DNA of 64,000 bases, taken from NCBI GenBank assembly GCA_002794465.1, contig MTSL01000041.1, positions 109,113 through 173,112 on the forward strand. The letters are read 5' to 3'. Under the pieces are notes generated by a model. The model did no database searches. It was not told where the DNA came from and was given only the letters and a program-made list of their open reading frames with translations. The position numbers and the translations under genes are program-made. The DNA comes from Paramicrosporidium saccamoebae. Taxonomy: Eukaryota > Rozellomycota. Within the stretch, counting starts at the first letter, position 1. Each line of letters opens with the position of its first letter. This document shows, in pieces, positions 21,075 through 32,052 of this stretch.

Positions 21075-23575
21075 TCAGTGAATTGAATTTAGCGCTTCTA
21101 GATGAGCTCGTCGCAAATCTTCAATCACTTTTGGTCCCAATCTGTTCATGCCCGGGATCCGTTCAAATTCAGATTCAAAGTCGGCCTTGAGGGTAATAAG
21201 AGTAGCTCTTGAGATAGCCGCCCAGGCCTTCTCTTGATCAAAAAATCGTACAATACTCTGTTGTTTCCCCTTCAATGCGTTAATAACCGATTTCGGGATA
21301 GCCTTCCTTTCCGTCGCTCTAGAAACCGAGACTATGCGTGCTGGATAATACGGGTATCCCTTGATCTTTGCCCATACAAGTCCCTGGGCCGGTTCATTCT
21401 CCGTCCGCCGTTGTATCATGCTACTGTCCGCGCCAATAACAGATTGTCGAGATGTTCGTTTTAATGGCTCTCCCTTGCTCTTCTTACGAGAAGGTGGGTG
21501 TTCCCTTTTGGTATCGGCGATTTCATCACAGACAGCAATTCCGCCGATTGCAGAAGCCCATATTCCTGAAAAGTGAAAGGTCTTCGTATGCCTCGTTCGA
21601 GCCGAGTTAATCATTAATCTTGCTGTCTGGATAAATTTACAGGCTGATTCGTGGTATACAGTGCCTTCTTTGTTGTACAGGATAGCGTTAGTAAAGATCA
21701 ATTCGACATCGTTCTGCGCACATTAATCAGATCAAAAATGCATACTGCGAAATCGTCGATTGAATGGTATTGGTCCTGTGAGGCCTTGAAGGCGATGGTG
21801 GAAATGTCCATCGGATGTTTAATAACGTCATAGTAATCCGGAACAAAATGAGAATCTACAGGTTCATGGAAAAACTTGTCATCGTCTAGTTTTCTGTAAA
21901 CTCTATGAGTTACCGTAGTCTCCACAATTACCTTAATTCTGAAATGAGCACCGACAAGACCACATTGATCGGATCCAGTGCAAGGCGAATAAGATCCATG
22001 TCAATCAATAACGTGGAAAGCTTCAGCTTCTCTCGCTTATAGATCAGCAAACAAAGTTCCTCCAGTCTACGAAGATCCTGCAATAAGTCTTTGCGGCGTC
22101 CAAGGGACTCTTGGACATTTGACAAAATGTCTCCACTTGTCCAAGGCTCCACCTGCAGAGTCTTGATCAGAGCTGCGCCGTGTCTAGAGGCCCGTTTAAG
22201 CGACCAATACCGTGAAATGAGCTCAATCGTTCCCAGTTTGTGTTGAGCACCCATGGATGCACAGGTGGCTGTTTGCAAGAGACAGTCGGCAATAGCTTGG
22301 CAGATAAACGGCTTCTGAAAAGTTCTTTCTTGACGCCCGTGGCCGGAGGGTTTGTTTAATACATCATTGTTAACAGGACACACTGGGCCACAATCCGAAG
22401 ATGGCGAAAGACCTTCAGGTCCCGTTGCCATTGAGTGCTTAAAGCACATTAGGGTCTTGGAGGCAATGTTCATAGTACATCGCGCGTGGCGTGCACATTT
22501 TGGGTGAAGAGCCATGTGACAGGATTTTATGGAACACTGAATTGGGGCCCCATACTTTTGACGACAAATCTGACAGACCAGGCCCCATCGTTCCGGATGG
22601 ATCTTTCCGATATCTATAGGTTCTTGATAGGCTGTATTCAAAACGTGTGTTTCCCCACCAAGCATATATGAGCAGAAAAGATGACACCATGGCTTTGAAG
22701 CCTCAGTTGTCTGTTTGAAAGCACCCGCTTTCCATGGACAAAGGCAGCAGCTAACATCTCCTGCATTCAAGTAACATTTTCTACAAAGCCAAGGCCCTTC
22801 GGGAATTAATGGAACACCGTAACAATCTTGGTGGACGGCAATATCACAACTTTCGCACAGCACGATTAAATTATGTGAGGTCGTTTCACTATCGCCACAT
22901 ATGTCACAATGGAGTTCTCCGGAACATTTGGATTCGGCTCTGCGTGAAGTCCATCTCTGGGCTGCGCGACTGAGATTAAACCAACCTCTTTCAAACCGAT
23001 CCATTAAAAGTTCAAAGTCATCTGGCTCAATGATTGCTTGATTTCGATTCCTTCTGGTTAAATTCAGGTTCGCTAGCCAGTTGGCATCTAGGCTGTAAGA
23101 CTATGAGCGCGCAGCTTTACCTTGTTCGTCCATGTCGTACTCTACATCTGGTTCGTAGCCCTCAATAGTCTGTCCAAAATACCCTTCCGTATTATTGTAG
23201 CCTAATCAATCAATTATATAAAATGAGTCAATAGATACTTCTGTCATTTGCCTCCACCGTCCGAAAACGTCGGTTGATGGGGAAGCACAACGGTGCATAA
23301 TCAGCGCGCCGCTCGCTAGCAATTATTCTCGTACTTTTTAATTCCAACTTTCGCACATCGCTGTTCTTGATCCCGCTCTTCCATGGGGTCCGTGATTTTG
23401 CTTTTAAAATTCGTAACTCCCAGTCGTTACGCCAAGCTTCCTCGCAGTGTTGATTAGATACTGGAGGAGCAGATATCGTTTCGAGAGAGACGTCAATATC
23501 TAACACGTTCGGATAGAAACATTTCCAATCATTTTCCTCACGGGGCTTAGTGTTATCGTACGTGTGTGCGCTCAT
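21075..23575 (-). CDS. BRPF/peregrin-like scaffold (EPL, PHD-Zn knuckle-PHD, bromodomain, PWWP)
   Basis: Five exons (23575..23239, 23201..23121, 23087..21932, 21902..21746, 21713..21075) across introns of 37, 33, 29 and 32 nt give 789 aa. This is the full BRPF architecture of MYST acetyltransferase complexes. An EPL-like region ends in VEYDMDEQDANWL. PHD1 (about 199-245) has CDICGD...LCESCDIAVHQDCYG, followed by a zinc knuckle and PHD2 (CQICRQKYGAPIQC...LHPKCARHA). The bromodomain (about 525-615) has FFHEPVD..VPDYYDVIKHPMD and NAILYN. A C-terminal PWWP (about 671-760) has GLVWAKIKGYPYYPARI. Budding yeast Nto1 lacks the bromodomain and PWWP, so this is the animal-like form. It should read histone tails and target acetylation. 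Confidence 0.92.
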
Positions 23576-23621
23576 TGCACGCACAGGACGAATTTATGAC
23601 CGCGTATGACCCCAGTCGCCC

Positions 23622-24569
23622 ATGACTCGAGAAAGTCATAAATTACACCTGAAGACTCTTCTACGCAGCGGTAGTAATATTGGATGCTCGGCGGAATTGG
23701 AACCCGGTGCCAAGAGCCATAAGAAAACAATGGCTGCGATGGCCGATAAACACGAATGCTACCAATTAGCCGTACAAGACGCGCGTATAGAAGTGCGCAA
23801 CTTGGTAAATATTTTTGCCGAGCTTTCACTCACCACGTGTGCGATGCAACGCATTGTGCCAACAATTCTTCTCGAGGATTTTTGTGGCACTGCTTTGTTA
23901 TGCCGCGAATGGGTGGCGAAATTTCCTTTACGCAGGGCATACGGAATTGATTTAGATGCTGATGTCCTTGAATACTCTCAGAAGAAGCTCGTTGATAGCA
24001 ACTTGGTTGGTTCTGTGCGCCTCATTCAGGGTGACGTATTATGCTCCAAACTTGGCAACTGTCCTCCGCCCCACATAATTGTGGCATTTAATTACGGGAT
24101 TTGCTATTTTCACAAATTCTCCATTTTAGTAGAATATTTTAAACGCTGCAAAAATATTCTTGCACCAGGTGGCCTATTTATTTGTGATTTATTTAATGCA
24201 TTTGCGGCCGAGGGATCTGGGAATCTAGGATATAGAAAAGGCTGCGGCGCATTTGACTATATTTTTGAACAGTCGAATATTGACCTGGTTTCCAATACTT
24301 GCCACTGCCATATAAGTTTCAAGTTTAAGGATGGATCTTGGATGAAACGTGCGTTCAGTTATCACTTCCGTATGTGGACGCTTGCTGAAGTGCGTGACGC
24401 CATGTTAGAGGCTGGTTTTGTAAAGGTTGATTTCTTTTTGTCGTATGATGACGGCACAGCCGGGTCTGATGAAAAGACATATACACACGTGTCACAAAAA
24501 ATTACAAATGTCAATCGGCCATGGAGCGCGTATATAACAGGAACTTGCAACGTGGACATGATTTTATAA
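23622..24569 (+). CDS. Class I SAM-dependent methyltransferase
   Basis: A single-exon 315-aa protein with a Rossmann methyltransferase fold. Motif I reads LLEDFCGTALLC, the acidic strand-2 end is YGIDLDADVLEYS, and a later FNYGICYFH and LAPGGLFICDLF correspond to motifs IV-V. The EDFCGTA form of motif I is typical of a bacterial and fungal group of predicted small-molecule or protein methyltransferases; the substrate is unknown. The start at 23622 is the first long in-frame ATG, but the conserved part begins only at about residue 40 (MADKHECYQLAVQD), so a later start is possible. The BRPF-like start codon is only 46 bp away on the other strand. Confidence 0.75.
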   Translation: MTRESHKLHLKTLLRSGSNIGCSAELEPGAKSHKKTMAAMADKHECYQLAVQDARIEVRNLVNIFAELSLTTCAMQRIVPTILLEDFCGTALLCREWVAKFPLRRAYGIDLDADVLEYSQKKLVDSNLVGSVRLIQGDVLCSKLGNCPPPHIIVAFNYGICYFHKFSILVEYFKRCKNILAPGGLFICDLFNAFAAEGSGNLGYRKGCGAFDYIFEQSNIDLVSNTCHCHISFKFKDGSWMKRAFSYHFRMWTLAEVRDAMLEAGFVKVDFFLSYDDGTAGSDEKTYTHVSQKITNVNRPWSAYITGTCNVDMIL

Positions 24570-24644
24570 AACCTCGGTTTTTATTAATCGCAGCGCTGGG
24601 TTGACGCACAAACCATGAAATAGGCCCAAAGTACTCATTCAAAA

Positions 24645-26804
24645 TCACGATGCAAATTCAATCCCAGATCGATTCACCGCCTGTTTTAAGAACGCCAAAA
24701 TTCGCGAGTGGCGCACCCATTTCTTTTGGCTATCTGCGGTTTGCTTGCAGCGGACTTTGAGACATAGTTTTAATGAGTCAAGATTGCGATCAGACTGGCC
24801 ATTATCGGCAGCAATAACAGCTCTCAGTTCGAATGACTGGTAATAGTCTTGACTGTAATGATGCAGGAAGGTTTCGATTCTTTTTCGAAGACTTGCCAGC
24901 CGAGAAGTCTCTTCTTCCATTGTTAGCTTGTTCTTATCTGGTGTGCATAAGGTGAACTCGACTCTCTCCCATTGCTCAGATCCACGTGAAAGATTTGTCA
25001 ATGGATTAGCTGCAAGAACATGATTCGGCACGATTACAAAAAGTCCATTCCACCTCTTAAATACAGTATTTTGAATATTAATGTTGGTCACAGTCAGTAC
25101 GTCTTCGTCACTAGATCCGACCTCTCTTCCCATCACAACACGATCACCTACGTCATACGGGTGTATCACAAACAGAAATATGAGTGAATGAAACATTTTG
25201 TTTGTGGCTTCAAAGATGAGGAAATTTAGTGTGAGCACTATTGATGCAGTGAACCCTATCAGGTTGACGACTCTGACACCAAACAGAGCCAGCAAGAACA
25301 AAAATAGTCCAGCTGTCATGGCGCACATACCAATTGTGTCAAGAATAGATAGGACGGATCCAGTATTTGCAACACTTTGTGCGAGATTTCTTTGTTCTCG
25401 GAAAATTCGCACAATTGCCCCGCGAAATTCGTTTTTGGTAATCGCACCATCTTTGTCATAGTCGAACACATCAAATGCATCCTTGCTAGCCGCATCATTA
25501 ATAATGATAGCGGAGAAATCTTCCAAGGAGAGTATTTTTGTATTCGGCGCGCAGAGATAATGGAAAATCATACGTGCCATAATTTTTGCTTCGTGATCGG
25601 TCCTCGGAGGTGCGGTTGCAATTGTTTCGTATCCGGACACTTGAATTGTGCGAATAATTTCATCACGGAATTCTGAAAATTCTACCGTGGCATAATCCTC
25701 TAGTGCGAGCCCGTTGACAATTCTGTTATAAGATGACGTCCTTCGATCTCGTCTCCACCAGGCAACGATCTGTTCAGGGATGACAAATGGGAGATTGAAC
25801 ATAAAATCTCGAGTGGTTTGTCCAATATTTACGGCATTATGTCTTGCAGCAGTATTATCAATAGTATATCTGCGGGCGATACGCTGTCGTTTGGCAGCCA
25901 AAAGGAGCATGTCAACGACGTGGATTTTGAATCGGTTCTCAATGAGCCGACTTTTGAACGTTTTTTCCTGAAAATTGCTCCGGAGTGATATCATGACAAA
26001 AGAACCAGCGGCTGATGTAAGGCCACAAATAAAAATGAAGACCAAAATGCGAGGCACATAACTAAAGCCACAGTATCCGAGATATCCGAGCGCTTTATCG
26101 GCCTCCAAAAACTCGAACAAATTTTCTTGTGTGAGCAGGTGCACACAGTCATCAGGAAAGTAAGCCTTCCAGTATAGGCCGATAACCACAGCCCCTATGC
26201 AAACTGAAAGAGACGCGGCAATATTTTCGATTTTCGAAGGGAGATCTGATCGCGACAAAGTGGATGTCGATTTGACTAACCGGACAATTTTCCGAATTGC
26301 AGTTTGCGACCAGACGGGGACGAAAACAGAAAGAAAGACTAGTGTGACCCATAAGTGAAATGGCACTTGAGCAATAACTGGCACTCCTATCGATGTGAGC
26401 GAGCATAACCACAGAATGACACACATGGCCATGATTACGAGCAATACACTGTTCAGAAAATTTTTGTACCTGACATTCACGTTATTAGGAGCTGGAGGCG
26501 TCGTTCCCGGGGCAGAAATTTCATCGACAAAGGCCTCTTCATATTCGCTCTCTTCGTCACGGCGATCATCTCCAATCCAATCGAATGAGTCTTGACTTGC
26601 ATCCGAGAGATTGTCGCTCGGTGGAGGCCTTTCATCAGCGCTAGAATAGTCTTCCGCTGGCATGGGGACTGCTACCCTTCCAGTTTCACGAGCATTTGAA
26701 GATGATGGATCAGGGGTGTCCTTGCTGGGGGTGCTGTAAACCGTATCTTCTTCCCCTTGAAGATCTCCATTTTGAGATTCTGATTTCCATTCAGATTCAT
26801 TCAT
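24645..26804 (-). CDS. MscS-family mechanosensitive channel with EF-hand (fungal Msy type)
   Basis: A single-exon 719-aa protein. A Ser/Pro/Asp-rich cytosolic N-terminus (1-115) precedes several membrane spans (about 120-290). An EF-hand follows (FDYDKDGAITKNEF), then the MscS pore region and beta domain (VLTLNFLIFEATNKMFHSLIFLFVIHPYDVGDRV, INIQNTVFKRWNGLFVIVPN). Fungal Msy1/Msy2-like channels have the same order, sit in the ER or cell membrane, and couple hypo-osmotic stress to calcium. The EF-hand has all five Asp/Glu ligands, suggesting calcium control. The C-terminal cytosolic domain ends at about 719. Confidence 0.9.
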   Translation of the reverse strand: MNESEWKSESQNGDLQGEEDTVYSTPSKDTPDPSSSNARETGRVAVPMPAEDYSSADERPPPSDNLSDASQDSFDWIGDDRRDEESEYEEAFVDEISAPGTTPPAPNNVNVRYKNFLNSVLLVIMAMCVILWLCSLTSIGVPVIAQVPFHLWVTLVFLSVFVPVWSQTAIRKIVRLVKSTSTLSRSDLPSKIENIAASLSVCIGAVVIGLYWKAYFPDDCVHLLTQENLFEFLEADKALGYLGYCGFSYVPRILVFIFICGLTSAAGSFVMISLRSNFQEKTFKSRLIENRFKIHVVDMLLLAAKRQRIARRYTIDNTAARHNAVNIGQTTRDFMFNLPFVIPEQIVAWWRRDRRTSSYNRIVNGLALEDYATVEFSEFRDEIIRTIQVSGYETIATAPPRTDHEAKIMARMIFHYLCAPNTKILSLEDFSAIIINDAASKDAFDVFDYDKDGAITKNEFRGAIVRIFREQRNLAQSVANTGSVLSILDTIGMCAMTAGLFLFLLALFGVRVVNLIGFTASIVLTLNFLIFEATNKMFHSLIFLFVIHPYDVGDRVVMGREVGSSDEDVLTVTNINIQNTVFKRWNGLFVIVPNHVLAANPLTNLSRGSEQWERVEFTLCTPDKNKLTMEEETSRLASLRKRIETFLHHYSQDYYQSFELRAVIAADNGQSDRNLDSLKLCLKVRCKQTADSQKKWVRHSRILAFLKQAVNRSGIEFAS

Positions 26805-27070
26805 TAGAATCTACTACTTACTGCCTCTCTGCTGGAATACCTACTATAATGCTGTAGGAAGTCTAGGCTTTTGATTGGTCTCTTAAAACGAAAACATTGC
26901 CAATTGGTCGGACTTTGAAAAGGTTTCAGTCTCATAGGTGCAGGCCGAAGAAGTGTAGTAGGGAGTATCAAAGACCTTGATAGGACAAGATTACTGGCAG
27001 CAAGTTTTGCCGAGCCCAATTGAGTGATTAGATATTAAGACAAATAGACTTAAGATTAAGGGTTTTATTA

Positions 27071-28054
27071 ATGACGGACGAAAACTTGAATGAGTTGAAA
27101 CAAGGATTGGCACGGATGCTAAAGGTTTTCTATAATCTGCGATAATTTTATACACTTCAGGGAGGTGTAATAATGGATGTTGTGAATGCAGAACAGGCAC
27201 GGATAGCCGAAGCGGCTGGGGCATGTGCGGTTATGGCCTTGGAGCGAGTCCCTGCGGACATTCGGAAAGAGGGTGCCAAACATTATACAAGTTTCTGAAA
27301 GTTTAGGAGGAGTCTCGAGAATGTCAGATCCAACTATGATTGAAGAAATCAAGGCGGCTGTATCAATCCCTGTTATGGCAAAATGCCGCATTGGGCACTT
27401 TGTTGAAGGACAGATACTCCAAGATCTTGAGGTTGATTTCATTGACGAGAGTGAAGTTCTCACCCCCTCAGACGAAAGACACATTAGCAAAACTGACTTT
27501 AAGGTGCCATTTGTATGCGGGTGCCGCTCTTTGGGCGAGGCTCTACGACGTATCAACGAGGGAGCAGCGATGATTCGGACCAAGGGTGAAGCTGGTACGG
27601 GTGATGTCTTTGAGGCGGTCAGACATGCCCGAAAAGTTGCTAAAGAAATCGAGACTTTAAATATGTCAAACAAAGAAGTTTGGGAAAGTTTTTGCAAGGA
27701 AAATAACGTTCCCATGACTCTTTTGGAAGATACCCTTCGACGAGGTCGTCTTCCCGTTGTTACATTTGCCGCTGGCGGTATCGCCACGCCGGCAGACGCT
27801 GCTTTGATGATGCAGCTCGGGATGGACGGAGTATTTGTCGGTTCTGTACAAAGAGTGAAGAGTCTTTTTACATTTAGGGAATCTTTAAGAGTGGAGATCC
27901 CGACAAAAGAGCAAGGGCTATTGTCGATGCTGTGGCAAACTATAAAGATCCAAAAGTGCTGTCCAAAGTCTCCCGCAATCTTGGCGAAGCAATGGTTGGT
28001 ATTAACGTTTCTGAGCTCTCAGCTGAGAATCGTCTCAGCTCCAGAGGATGGTAA
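27071..28054 (+). CDS. PDX1: PDX1/SNZ, pyridoxal 5'-phosphate synthase subunit
   Basis: Four exons (27071..27124, 27161..27272, 27307..27845, 27878..28054) across introns of 36, 34 and 32 nt give 293 aa. PDX1 makes vitamin B6 (PLP) from ribose 5-phosphate, glyceraldehyde 3-phosphate and ammonia supplied by PDX2. Catalytic blocks are intact: [35 protein letters not shown] (Schiff-base lysine), [25 protein letters not shown] (second lysine) and [14 protein letters not shown]. The C-terminal SSRGW is also typical. Splicing is essential, since unspliced frames lose three conserved loops. No PDX2 partner is visible here. It lies about 100 bp upstream of the GAPDH gene in the same direction. Confidence 0.95.
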
Positions 28055-28157
28055 ATCACAGAATGATAGTCTATTTATAGGAAATTACTAAATATGCAAA
28101 TAAAGTCGGATTTAATTTACGATCGACGCATAAGCTCGCATTGTCATGCAACCAACG

Positions 28158-29274
<1,117 letters not shown>

Positions 29275-29318
29275 GTTTATCTAAGACAATAAATACTAAT
29301 GGAATTTGCCAATTCACA

Positions 29319-29645
29319 ATGGATTGCCTCAGCGTGCCGTTTGCGGAAGCACAACACCAGTTAAATGTGGCCATTAGCAAGACGCATCTGTCTGTCCCGG
29401 ACACAGATTCAGGCAATCCGACCATAATCGACAGCATAGCATGGATTCAAAATGGTGCAGAGAGACTCTTGGAGGAAATTGAAAATTGCCGACCAACAGA
29501 GACTCATCACTCTGCTGCGCAGAAGATTGATGCTCTCCGAGAACTCGAGTCGGCCTTACTGTCCATGAACGGCAGCATTGCTCGTACCGCCGACGAGATA
29601 TCCGGCGTCTTGTTCGCTTATTATTGCAAGCTGCGTACCGACTGA
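29319..29645 (+). CDS. Small helical protein of unknown function
   Basis: A single-exon 108-aa frame starting at ATG 29319 (MDCLSVPFAEAQ). It is predicted largely alpha-helical with heptad-like leucines (SIAWIQNGAERLLEEIENC, KIDALRELESALLSMN). The composition resembles small coiled-coil subunits of large complexes such as Mediator heads, but I found no diagnostic motif and assign no function. It begins 44 bp after the GAPDH stop and ends 45 bp before the convergent CCDC124 stop, so the frame fills the interval and is probably real. Confidence 0.55.
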   Translation: MDCLSVPFAEAQHQLNVAISKTHLSVPDTDSGNPTIIDSIAWIQNGAERLLEEIENCRPTETHHSAAQKIDALRELESALLSMNGSIARTADEISGVLFAYYCKLRTD

Positions 29646-29690
29646 AACTCTAGGAATATATTCTCTCTATACTATTGCAAAACGTCAAGT

Positions 29691-30416
29691 TTAGGCTGGC
29701 GGTAGCTTTAGGCGGTCAAGATTAGCCTCAATCTCACTAGTTGTCTTTAGTACTTCTTGACTCCTCGTGGAATTGTAAGATATATGAGTCTGGTTAAACG
29801 GGTTGTCGGGCGACTTTTGCCAGAGCTTGTATAATTTCTCCTTCAGTTGGGACAGTCGCAGTCCAGGAAACTGTTCCTTCAAGAGTGGCATCTCCCTTTC
29901 CTCAAAGGATGCATATGCAGCCTTCATGCGGCGCTCCGGATGCCTCTCAACTCCGCTTTTTGTCAAATTGGAAGATGTTGCATCAAGCAAAAAGAGTGCA
30001 TCGTCAATATTCGAGGCGCTGTATTCCGGAGCCGTCTCAGATAATAGTTCTGTGTGACTTGTGTTTGTTTGAACGGATGTCACTGACGACGCACTCGACT
30101 GGATCGACATTGCAGTCTTTACAACTGGCGAAGCCTTTTTTTCCTTTGGAAGCGGGTGGACGGGTTTTAACTTTCCCAGTTCTGTGGCTTCTTGGGCTTC
30201 GAGGCGCTCGCGCTCCAGTTTTCTTTGGGCCTTGTCATGTCTTTTTTGTTCCTCAGATACCTGCTTTGACGACTTTGTCTTGGCTCCAACCTGCCACTCT
30301 TTTGACACCTTTTCTTCTTGTTTCTTTTCCTCTTCCCTCGTTTTCATCTCCTTATGTGCAGCTTTGCGTTCCCTCCCTTCCTGCGCTTTGCTGTTCACGG
30401 CAAACCCTTTACCCAT
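29691..30416 (-). CDS. CCDC124-like ribosome-associated coiled-coil protein
   Basis: A single-exon 241-aa protein. The N-terminus is Lys/Glu-rich coiled coil (MGKGFAVNSKAQEGRERKAA, EEEKKQEEKVSKEW). The conserved C-terminal block reads SGVERHPERRMKAAYASFEE, then MPLLKEQFPGLRLSQLKEKL and LWQKSPDNPFNQ, which is diagnostic of CCDC124. CCDC124 and the short yeast relative Lso2 bind vacant 80S ribosomes and help them recover from dormancy; that role is inferred. The start at 30416 is the first ATG that gives the usual MxKKF-like beginning; an upstream extension is out of family. Confidence 0.85.
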   Translation of the reverse strand: MGKGFAVNSKAQEGRERKAAHKEMKTREEEKKQEEKVSKEWQVGAKTKSSKQVSEEQKRHDKAQRKLERERLEAQEATELGKLKPVHPLPKEKKASPVVKTAMSIQSSASSVTSVQTNTSHTELLSETAPEYSASNIDDALFLLDATSSNLTKSGVERHPERRMKAAYASFEEREMPLLKEQFPGLRLSQLKEKLYKLWQKSPDNPFNQTHISYNSTRSQEVLKTTSEIEANLDRLKLPPA

Positions 30417-30480
30417 AGTTGGCCAATCAGGCACAATTGGTCTGCGACTCTAAATTTATAGTCTTTTATTGTCCAACTTG

Positions 30481-31904
30481 TTAATGTTCATGGAAACAGT
30501 TGTTGCAGTTGTTTGGTTTGAAAACGTTTGCATTAAACTCCTCACATCCACACGCTCCGCATGACTTTATGGTGGACTTTACTGATGCCTGCACCACAGG
30601 TTTCCTGTTGGATGTGACAGAACCATTTGAAGTAGATCGCATACTTTTCCTACCTTCGGCTTCATGCGCTACGCTTGAAATTCTCCTGACGTAGTTTGCA
30701 GGAAATATTCCCTTATACCCATCGTTTTCCCCATACCACCAGCCTTCGTCTATATGCTCGGTGACGTTAATTTTGTCTCCTTTGGAGATGGAAAGCTCTC
30801 CTTCATTTTCGGCCGTAAAGTCATACAGCGCTTCGACAATCTCCTTTTCAGGTCTATTCACTGACGCGTTTCTTGTCACTCGAGTGGTTGCATTGCCAGA
30901 AACGTTAGAAATCGGCTTGGGGGTTTCCGATCTGAGCTCTTGTTCGCCATGGGAATTACCAATTTCAGACTTTGTAGTTTGTGTCTCAAGCCCAGCGGGG
31001 AGCACGGTTTTGATATTTGAATTCTTCCGGATCAGAATCGCCTTGTCGACTGTTGCAGCATTGGAATCGAGCTTGGACTGCATGCTACTATAGAAGGATT
31101 AGCCACACATATTAATATGTACTCTTCACTCAGTGTAGATTGCAGTTCCTTGAGGCCCTCAAGACTCTTTGTAAAAAAGTTGCATTGAGCCTCTGCGAAT
31201 TCTATCAGCGGTCTCATCAGGGCATCCTAGACATTAGAGGACCTTTTGATTGCAAGTACTTCTCGTTCGGCAAATGTTGACATTAGACTTTCAATGTCGG
31301 CCAAGGTCTCATTGTACTTTTTTTGAGCAGTCTTCATCTCTTCTTCCAATCCAGGCTTGTCTTTCTTACTCTTGTTAAATTTGTTCAATTTAGCATCGTA
31401 GTCCAGTCTTCGATTTTCAAGCTTCTTCTTCATAGAATCGTAATCTTTCATCGAAGTATAGAGCGCCATTGACTCCATCAGCAGTCCTTTTCTCACTATT
31501 TCAGCCTACATTGGTTAAGAATGGGGCCACTATTTACGTATTCCTGTTGTAGTCCCTGCACCCGATCCTGTGCCTCTCCAATCTTTACCAGCGCAAGCCC
31601 AATCATGGTTGATTCTCCATGAAATTTTCCTTGCTGTATCATTGCTTTGGATAACATTGACATGGCAGATACTTTCTTGTCTTGCGAACTCCGTTTATCA
31701 AGGGTTTTGGCATAGTCTGTCAGGGAGATAGTGAGCTTTTCTATCCCATCTTTTCGGCTTTCAGTCTCCAGGTCAAGCCTACGAAAGTCTTCAGAAACAT
31801 TTGTCTTCTCCGCTGTTCCTAATTTTTCACCCGTCCACTAAAGTTATGCAGTTGCAATCGAATACTTGTTTAAACTGGCCCAGTTTCTTTCCAATAGTAG
31901 CCAT
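30481..31904 (-). CDS. BAR-SH3 endophilin-like protein with C-terminal Cys/His cluster
   Basis: Five exons (31904..31866, 31837..31538, 31505..31260, 31226..31123, 31087..30481) across introns of 28, 32, 33 and 35 nt give 431 aa. Residues 1 to about 235 form a BAR domain with GQFKQWTGEKLGTAEKT, ENRRLDYDAKLNKFNKSKK and IEFAEAQCNFF, as in fungal endophilin-like proteins that bend membranes. The SH3 domain (about 312-365) has ALYDFTAENEGELSI, GWWYGE and GIFPANYV. The last ~26 residues hold a CxxCxC...CxxCxHxH cluster that looks like a zinc site and is not a standard part of this family. Likely role is endocytic or actin-linked membrane remodelling. Confidence 0.85.
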
Positions 31905-32052
31905 CTCTGACGCTGCCGGCTTACTGCGTAGGGTGATCTATTAATAGCAATTAGTCAATGCACAAGTATTGTTATTGGACCTATAAATAGATCATGGATG
32001 TTGACTAGCCAACCAAATCACAGAGACCATTTCTTATTTTGCATTTTACTGA

